Below are positions 56,977 to 64,000 of a stretch of DNA of 64,000 bases, piece after piece. Every line of letters starts with the position of its first letter. The stretch's first letter is position 1. The notes beneath the pieces were generated by a model. The model did no database searches. It saw only the letters and a program-made list of their open reading frames with translations, and was not told the origin of the DNA. The stretch lies in assembly GCA_001600175.1 (NCBI GenBank), contig BCJC01000005.1, positions 910,471-974,470 on the forward strand, given 5' to 3'. The stretch is from Erythrobasidium yunnanense. Its lineage: Eukaryota; Basidiomycota; Cystobasidiomycetes; Erythrobasidiales; Erythrobasidiaceae. The position numbers and the translations under genes were made by a program.

Positions 56977-57871
56977 ATGTCCAACCGAATGCAAAACAGC
57001 ACAGCAATCAAGCGGCTGATGGGCGAGGTACAGCGACCGCTTCACCACCAGCAGCCAAGCATGACGCGAGCTTACGCCCGGACTGTGTTGGCACGAATTC
57101 CAGTTTCGCCAGCTTGAACGCGCCAATGAAGAAGATATGTTCGTAGCTGGTCCTATATCAGAAGAGAACTTCCTCGAATGGGAGGCCTACATCAAAGGTC
57201 CTGAAGACACGCCATTTGAAGGCGGCATCTTCGTAGCGAAGCTTACTTTCCCAAGGGACTACCCTATGAATCCACCGAAGGTGTGTTGATATACCTCATA
57301 CGCTCCAGCTAAAGCGAGCTAACCAGATCAAGCAGATGCGATTCGACCCTGTATGCCGGACCGAGCGCTGACATTACTGCTCTGCTGACGATTGCTCCAA
57401 TAGCCGTTACTACATCCCAACAGTAAGTGCATGTTCTCTCACGCGAAGTCGCCAGCCCCACTAGCTAAATATCCACGTCAACAGTCTACGCAGATGGCAA
57501 TGTCTGCATATCCATTCTGCATTCTCCTGGAGACGATCCAAATATGTACGAATCCTCCTCAGAGCGGTGGAGTCCTGTCCAGAATGTACAGAGTATCCTC
57601 CTCAGCGTGGTCAGCATGCTGGCAGGTCAGGCGAGGTTCAGGCGTTGCATAAAACATCGCGCTTATGATATTACCATGCAGAGCCCAATATCGAATCTGG
57701 CGCGAACATCGACGTTTGCGTAGGGCCAATTTCTACCAGACATGCTGATTATACAAGCTAAGTGCCCTTCTGTCTCTGCAGAAGATGTACAGGGACAACA
57801 AGGCATTATACGAGCGGACCATTCGCAACTTCGTCAGGCAACAGCTCGGTCTGCCAGAGAAGGCTGCCTAA
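56977..57871 (+). CDS. UBC7: ubiquitin-conjugating enzyme E2 of the Ubc7/UBE2G type
   Basis: E2 of ER-associated degradation. Seven exons: 56977-57027, 57104-57280, 57336-57350 (15 bp), 57404-57422 (19 bp), 57485-57625, 57682-57713 and 57782-57871, giving 174 residues. It starts [11 protein letters not shown]. The core includes [48 protein letters not shown] (HPN motif and catalytic Cys), and the Ubc7-specific acidic loop [19 protein letters not shown]. It ends with the helix [14 protein letters not shown]. There is no membrane segment, so it would rely on a Cue1-like partner. The two tiny exons each carry conserved residues, which supports them strongly. Confidence 0.93.
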
Positions 57872-58015
57872 AGGACCTTTCATCTGGGTTCTGCTTTTGC
57901 CGCATGAATACTGCTTCGTATGTTACATTGTCATTGTATCTACTTCCCGACTGTCCGCATCAAGTATTTCTATTGCTATCTATACCGTTCAGGGCAGTGA
58001 CCTCTAAGAATGGAT

Positions 58016-61000
58016 TCAAGGTGCTTTGAACAAATACCATCGAGCTCTACAGTCTACAGCCTCCTTTCGAACTCTCTTCTTGCTATCATCGACTGCTACA
58101 CCCAGTGTCTTGAGAACAGGTGCCTTGGACTGATGTAGGGAAAGCCAGTCTATCGTGTCTGGGAACACGGCTAGACACCTTAGGGCGGCAAGTCGGAGTT
58201 GCTGGAACGGCAGAAGAGCCATTAGCTCAATGACTACTTTACCCAGATGGCCTGAGCTTACTATGTTCGCTTCGTTATCATTGCTGGGATCCGTGCATAC
58301 CGCATTCTTGAGTAGCGTAATGACGATCTGGCTAGCTCTGTCTTTAATCGATTCCGGCGCATCTTTGACGAGCAAAGCCAGGGTATCGATAACGTGGGCC
58401 CTCAGATCGAGCTCCGGCAGTTCGAGAGCTCGCAGCAGAAGCGGCAGCAGCTGGAAATCAAGTATGTCAGCATTGCGTTGTCACTTATTCCAACGACAGC
58501 CTATATATCTCACCTTCGGTAGCTCCGTGACTGTCGTCTGCTTCGGCAAGCTTTGCAACAAGCAGGAAAGGCCGACCAGATATGGGCTTCCAGCCGCTGA
58601 GCCTTTAGCAGCATGATAGCCCGAGACCAGTTTGGGCAGGATGAAGGAGAAGAATCGTTGTTTGTAAAGTAGCTGTATGATGACAATCAGACAATAACCT
58701 CCAAGCTTGACGGAAGACCGCCTACCCGAATGACCGCGAAATTATCCTTCGTAACGACACCGTCGTTCTCTCGACTAAGGATAGCCATGGTGCGTGCTGC
58801 ATCCGTCGATAAGACGGGATCCCCGAATAGCTCAAGTAAGCGTGAAAGGCCTTCGTATGCTTTTGCTTCAGATCGGATGATCAAGCCTCGCATTGTCTGT
58901 ACAGACCGATCTGTCAGTATACGGCCATGGAGTCATTAATATCGCAATCACCCATGCCCAGCCTTTCAAAGCTGTCCTCCGCTCCTCTACATCGACAGCG
59001 GCATTAGCAATATACCTCTCCCAGTACTCGGGTAAAGACACATTGATGAAGTCCGTAAGTAAGTCCGCCTTCTTGTTCAGTAGAGACGCCAGAAGCTTGA
59101 ACGCTGAGTCCAGACGAAACTCGCGGCCGGCCTTCGGTATGCTGGACAAGATGAGCTTGCAAAGTGTGTCCAAGCTGCTCGCCGACTCGAAAACCTATTG
59201 AAAGTGTCAGCGTACAATTCAAGAAGCTTATTCGCGGCAGCTGACCTCTTTCCGCATAGCGAATAGGGGATGTGCGTATATCACGAAGAGGTTCGCCTGG
59301 GGACTCGAGGCATCGGGCTGAAAGGGCAAGTCAGCTTAGTATCGGATGACATGCGCTTCAGAACCTACCTTCAGCGGCTGGAACGCTAAGTCTCCCTTTT
59401 TGACGTGTCCATCTGACAAAGCGTCCAAATGCCCGTCGAAGAAAGCGCTCTGTAGCTTAGCCAAGAAAGCTTTCTGAGCTTGTAGATCCATCTGCTGCAC
59501 GAAGAGCGTAGCTATCCTTCCTACTCCTTCTATAATTCGAGGTTCTTTGCCAATATGCCCGGAAGAACTGCTATCCAAGGTAGGTTGTATGAGGAAGGAA
59601 TAGAGACGCGAAAGAACGCCCTCGCTGTATCTTTGCAGATCTGTATGCTTCTTCTTGATCTTCTTCTCAAGTACGATCCGGAAAGCTACGAGAATATGGT
59701 ATGCATAGAACACGTTCTGCCCGTACTGAGTCTTGTCAGTACTCGAAGCGAAACTGTCTGATGAGTGAAAGACGGTCTCGAGTCTTGCCAAGAATCTGAT
59801 GATGAGAGTCTCAAACAGCTCGGGAAGCGTGCACAACTCCGCTAGTGCAGCCAGCCCTAGTCTATATCGATCTATCCCAACTTGGTCTTGTCTACTTGGA
59901 GCTTGTTCTGGTAAGAGTCCGAAAAGAGGAGGAAGGACGACTTCTTCAATCTGTTTCGTGCAGAGCGGAGCGATCGTGACTAGGCCTTCTAGAGCTATTG
60001 CACCGATATCCTCGCTGTTGTCTAGCGTAGGCTTTGTCAATAGATCCACAATAGCTTGCAATGCAAAAGTCTGTTCTTCTTCGTTCAGCGAGTGTGGAAG
60101 CTGGATCATCTGAACAATACAGTCGAGAGCGGTCTGCCGTGTAGCGGGCGTCCGTAGACTCGATGCGGCTATCGAAAGCACCTCTTCGCGGAAAGGATCG
60201 AAGGAGTGCGCACGTTGCTTTGAAGGGCATTTTCGAAGACCCGTAAGAAGGGATGCCATCGCGTTGAAGAGGGCGGGCCGCTGATGCACTTCATCTGGAA
60301 GCTTGTATATATGAAGGAGATGCGAGAACACCTTTGGAGTAACATATTGAGCCATGGTGCCTATAGATCTATCGCTCAGCTCGGGGAACTCTTACCCAGA
60401 TGCATGCTTTATGACTCACCAGTCGCTTCCATGGCCGTCCGCAAGATTTTCGTCGCAGGTGCAGCTTTGCTCTTATCGCAATCATTAAGTTCCAATAGGC
60501 ACGCATCACACATCTTCCAAGCTACAGACTTCTTCCTGTCTTTCGGCATTTCTTTCACTTTCTGTACGAGTTCATCATCATCTTGGTCTGAGAGATCTTC
60601 ATCGGGGTAAACAGTAGCCAGTAAGGCTTTCAAGGCATCAAGGGCATGCCCTTCCATCTCTTCATCGGAAGCGTGGAAGACCTGTAGCGGCGAAGTCCGT
60701 GAGTCAAAAGGCAATGGACCGCCGGGCACATTGAGCTATCGCTTACTTCGATGCTGAACGCCTCCCAGAAGGTGACGGCATGTGTCGAAACAACTGCATT
60801 CCCGTATACCGGGAAGCAGACTTGGAGTGCTTGTAAAGTCTGTCTCTTGGCAGTATTCGTAGAAGCTTGCAATTTCTCAATGAAGAGTGGGAGTGCTAGG
60901 GGGCCAAATCGGGGAGTTGCAGCGAGGCATTCGCTGTAGAAAACAGCAGATTTAGGTAACGCTTCGGGCTCGAGAGTCGTGTGGAAAGCTTACCGGAGTG

Positions 61001-62157
61001 AGGCTTGTAGCTCTTCGCTAGTGATGCCGTATGGGTCATTGGGCGGCGGAGTGAAAGTAATCGGGAAATAGCAGAAAGTAATATCGAAGAGCTCCTGATC
61101 GATGTGAAAAACCGTCAATATGGCTTCGAAATCGCTGTAAGGCGTGAAGAACAAGTGACTCCTCACCTCTACACTCTCTGCGATGTCGAACTCCAGTAGA
61201 AGGACTTTCGCGATCGAGAAAGCCGTCCGTAGATTCCTTGGATCTTTCTCGCCCGTAACGAACGTGCAGTAGCCCGACAAGAACTCTTTACCCATTCTCT
61301 TGAGAGCTGCAGGAGATTACAATGTCAGAAAAGGCCTACTGTGAAGCGGTTCTGCTTAGACTGACCTCTACGGTGATGCGCTACTAGCTCATCCAGGAGC
61401 GAATATACCAAGAAGCGAGTCGTTTGCGGTCTTCCCACAAGTTCCACTCCCTTGAATAGTCTGCCATTAAGCAACTCTAGCCATCAGCTTCTCGCGGCAC
61501 CTGATGACTTTAGGTAATAACTTCAGGTGAAGAACATACCCTTGTACCAGGGCTATCGTTTCTGGCGGTCCGAAATGTGGTGACTTGGAGAGGTATGTCA
61601 AGCCTTGTACAGTAGGGACCAGAAGAGCATCCGAGACTGGTGAACTAGAGAAGCTGCTCGTGAAAAAGTCTGCCAGCGTGCGGGCTGCAATGATCACAGA
61701 TGTTCCATTAGATATGTAGATGTAGAGTTTGTGCTCTGGCGACATACTTTCTTGTCGCGAGATGGATTCTTTTGGACATTTGAGGATGACATGTCCGAGA
61801 AGATTGATGCCTGTAGTTCGCAGGCGGTGAGCATTATCAGCATTTACTCCTACATGTCCGTCTCTTGCTCAGAAGCCCATGGAAAAGCATCAGCTTTCTC
61901 AAGGCATTTCAAGCCTCACCTCTTCCTCTTTTGACATCGTCTGGACTAGTCAACCATTCCTGACTTGCTTGTACGACCTGTAAAAGTGTAGCTTGACGAG
62001 CCGCAATGAGCGCTGCTATCTCTGCTGGAATGGTGACAGCTGTAGCTGAAGTCGATGATGCTGCTGATCCTGAAGCTTTCGTCGCTGACTCTGAGGGGTT
62101 CGTATGCGCTTCATCTTGCGCTGAAAGATAGGTAGATGCAAGTGCTTCTACAGCCAT
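58016..62157 (-). CDS. MET18: Mms19, cytosolic Fe-S targeting and repair protein
   Basis: HEAT-repeat adaptor of the CIA targeting complex, delivering Fe-S clusters to XPD, polymerases and Rad3-type helicases. The reading frames from 62157 down to 58016 follow each other through more than ten short introns and would give roughly 1100 residues, the normal size. Diagnostic parts: VRSHLFFTPYSDFEAIL, ITFCYFPITFTPPPNDPYGIT (the conserved Mms19 block), LALPLFIEKLQAS, LDALKALLATVYP, and C-terminal HEAT repeats with VIELMALLPFQQLRLAALRCL. The N-terminus is Ala/Ser/Thr-rich, then LLQVVQASQEWLTSPDD. Individual exon borders were not all worked out. The gene is called MMS19 in most organisms and MET18 in budding yeast. 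Confidence 0.93.
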
Positions 62158-62704
62158 TCTTCGTGTTCTCGAAAGAGCAAGCAAGTCCGTCGGAGTGAGA
62201 ACTGGTGAAATGTAGATACGAGATTGTTTGCACATTGATAACAAAGGTGATATGATGCATGGAATATGTACAATAGGGAATATCTGCGAATTGGACTGTG
62301 TACAAGCTGACTACAATGCGACTCCTGCGATAAAGCACGTATTGCTGGCCTCTTTCGCATTAGCCAAGAGAGGATAAGCATGTCGATGAAAGAGGTACCA
62401 GTGGACAGTAGTTTGAAATGAATGGAGAGGAGGGTGGAACAACGCGCGTAGAGCTGCCGGGTTCCAAGAAGGAAGGATCGTCATCAAGTCGAGGAGAATA
62501 TGTTGGGGATCGCTGCACATATGCAGAGGGAACCTAGTCCGAGTCGATGTTCTCTAGCTGAGAAGAATGTATCGTACTTCGAAATGCGGGCGGGCTTGTG
62601 ATCGTGAAATGGGAGATTGGTGTTCTGTGATGCCTTCGTCCAGCAAAGGTATCTTTTCATAATCGTAATGTTGCCTTCTTTCCTGCTTTTCTCTTTCAAT
62701 CCCA
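62158..62704. other. spacer between MMS19 and the NIPA-type gene
   Basis: About 550 bp; both neighbours are on the minus strand, so it holds the promoter of MMS19 and the 3' region of the transporter. Minus-strand ORFs here have no motif. Confidence 0.5.
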
Positions 62705-64000
62705 TCACCTCCTATCATACCCTCGATTATGATCATCCTCATCGTCCATCCCAATATCAAAGACCGTCTGGTTCAGATTCGGACTATGCATTCTCTGCGC
62801 GCCCAACCCTGGCGATCTCCTACTCGACGGGCTTACAATCCTACTCAATGAATGAGGTCCATGTCGATCCGTGTCTGTCGATGCTACCGCTGCATATTGT
62901 GACCCGTCCGCATTGATGGGCGATGAGAGTTGGGAAGAGGCTTGGTGGTTATAAGATTGTATAGAGTTCCTTTTCTGTGGGTCTCGAAGGTTGTTATGCG
63001 AGTCCATGCTGTGTTGTGCTTTTCGATGGCTCTTATTCCCGTTGTGGGATCGAAGAGGATAGGACTCTTCGTCTTCTGACAGATCCCCTCCTCCTACTCT
63101 TAGCCCATCACTTCCATCCCTCATATCATCCGAAATACTGATTCTCGGATTCAGGATCCCCGTCTCTAAGAACCCATGCTGTGACACCCTTCTCCTATGA
63201 TGATGCGTAGAATTCCTCGCAGAAGCAGAGTTCGGACCATCGTCTACTGCATCGTCGCCTGAGGAAATACTGCGGGATAGGTTTAATAAGTATACCCCGA
63301 GGAAGGTGGTGAGGAAGCCGCAGATTAGGGAGATGGTGTTTACGCCGCCTGAAGTGTTGAGGCCTTGGAAGAGCAGTAGAGAAGCGATGATGGTGGCGGA
63401 AGAGAAGAAGACGTAGTAGATGGGGTTGACGCTGTCGTTGCGTGCATAGAGATAAATTGCGCATGTCAGCGCTTATTCCCCCAAATGACCGAGATCCCAC
63501 TCACACATTGGTACTGAACGTATCGAGTGCTTTATTGAAGTAGTTCATCTGTATAGCAATACATCCACCCACTACGATCGCGAATACATATGTCGGTAGG
63601 TGATTCAGCTGGTTATTGCCCGCAAACGTCAATTTCAAAGCGACGCCTAGTCCCTTGATGGCCATCACGGAGATACTGCCGACCAGAGAACAGATGGATA
63701 AGTAGACGAGAGGATTCTTGGTGCCGTAGATGGGGGCGACGCGGTAGATCATGTATAAGGAATAGACGGTCACGAAGAGGGAGTAGAGGACGAAGCCTAA
63801 AATCCAAGGAGTCTCGTCTCAGCATGATATCAAGGTAGCAGACAGTGAGGAACAAGGCCCACCTGGATTCGTGCAGTACCCTAAGATTTCATCGATGTTC
63901 TGCACGTCCTTATCTTCAGGTGCGTGCAGGACAATGACTAATGATCCCAATAGACAGAGCGCACACCCGACCCGGCCAATCCGGCCTAGTTCTTCTTTCA
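62705..64000 (-). CDS. NIPA-type magnesium transporter (5' part beyond window)
   Basis: Visible exons: 63863 to beyond 64000, 63505-63796 and 62705-63431, joined in frame. The DMT-fold pattern of NIPA proteins is clear: KEELGRIGRVGCALCLLGS and VIVLHAPEDKDVQNIDEIL, then NPLVYLSICSLVGSISVMAI, LPTYVFAIVVGGCIAIQMNY, ALDTFSTNVVNPIYYVFF, and INTISLICGFLTTFLGVYLL. A cytosolic tail of about 220 residues is His/Ser/Asp-rich and ends acidic (DIGMDDEDDHNRGYDRR). The family moves Mg2+ and is found in the plasma membrane or endosomes. The N-terminal helices lie off the right edge. Confidence 0.9.

Overview
This is nuclear DNA of a fungus, most likely a basidiomycete yeast or a close relative. The sequence shows a compact genome: about 38 genes in 64 kb with short spacers. 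Most genes are cut by many short introns (about 45-75 bp; GT-AG, with several GC-AG) and have branch sites like CTAAC or CTGAC. The proteins are fungal core types (Sfk1-like, GPI14, DCP1, Ies2, Mms19, fungal XPF). I cannot fix the genus without a search; an intron-dense member of Tremellomycetes or Pucciniomycotina would fit. Exon joins were worked out by hand from frame, splice signals and family motifs. Single-base errors in boundaries are possible.

Layout. 1-5 kb: SEN2 (3' end cut by the window edge), a multi-pass membrane protein, an MBL-fold protein and a Frag1/DRAM/Sfk1 protein. 5.1-9.9 kb: a 4.8-kb DNA transposon with 63-bp terminal inverted repeats, lying in the first intron of the Sfk1-like gene. 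It holds a decayed PIF/Harbinger-type transposase, a decayed second ORF and a SAM methyltransferase that looks like captured cargo. 10.4-24 kb: a large low-complexity membrane-anchored protein, the SNARE SNC, GPI14, INO80 subunit Ies2, a GST, YIF1 and acyl-protein thioesterase. 24-31.6 kb: RAD1/XPF, ribosomal protein eL24, a doubtful gene, RNase P subunit RPP1 and RBX1. 32.6-41.6 kb: two tandem pairs of unrecognised paralogues, flanking COX19, DCP1 and an SR splicing protein. 42-47 kb: a Shewanella-like phosphatase, TFIIH subunit TFB5, a probable proteasome-assembly chaperone and a poorly resolved region with an orphan gene behind a TATA box. 47.4-64 kb: a hypothetical gene, a lysine-methyltransferase-like gene, a mitochondrial TPR protein, a GH105-like hydrolase, a hotdog thioesterase, a DapA-like aldolase, two unrecognised genes, UBC7, MMS19 and the 3' part of a NIPA-type Mg transporter.

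Themes. RNA processing is well represented (SEN2, RPP1, DCP1, SR protein). So are nucleotide excision repair and TFIIH (RAD1, TFB5, MMS19) and ER-Golgi traffic (SNC, YIF1, acyl-protein thioesterase, GPI14). Only the GH105/aldolase pair and the tandem orphan families suggest functional neighbours. The rest looks like ordinary eukaryotic gene order. I saw no tRNA, rRNA or CRISPR array and no retroelement.
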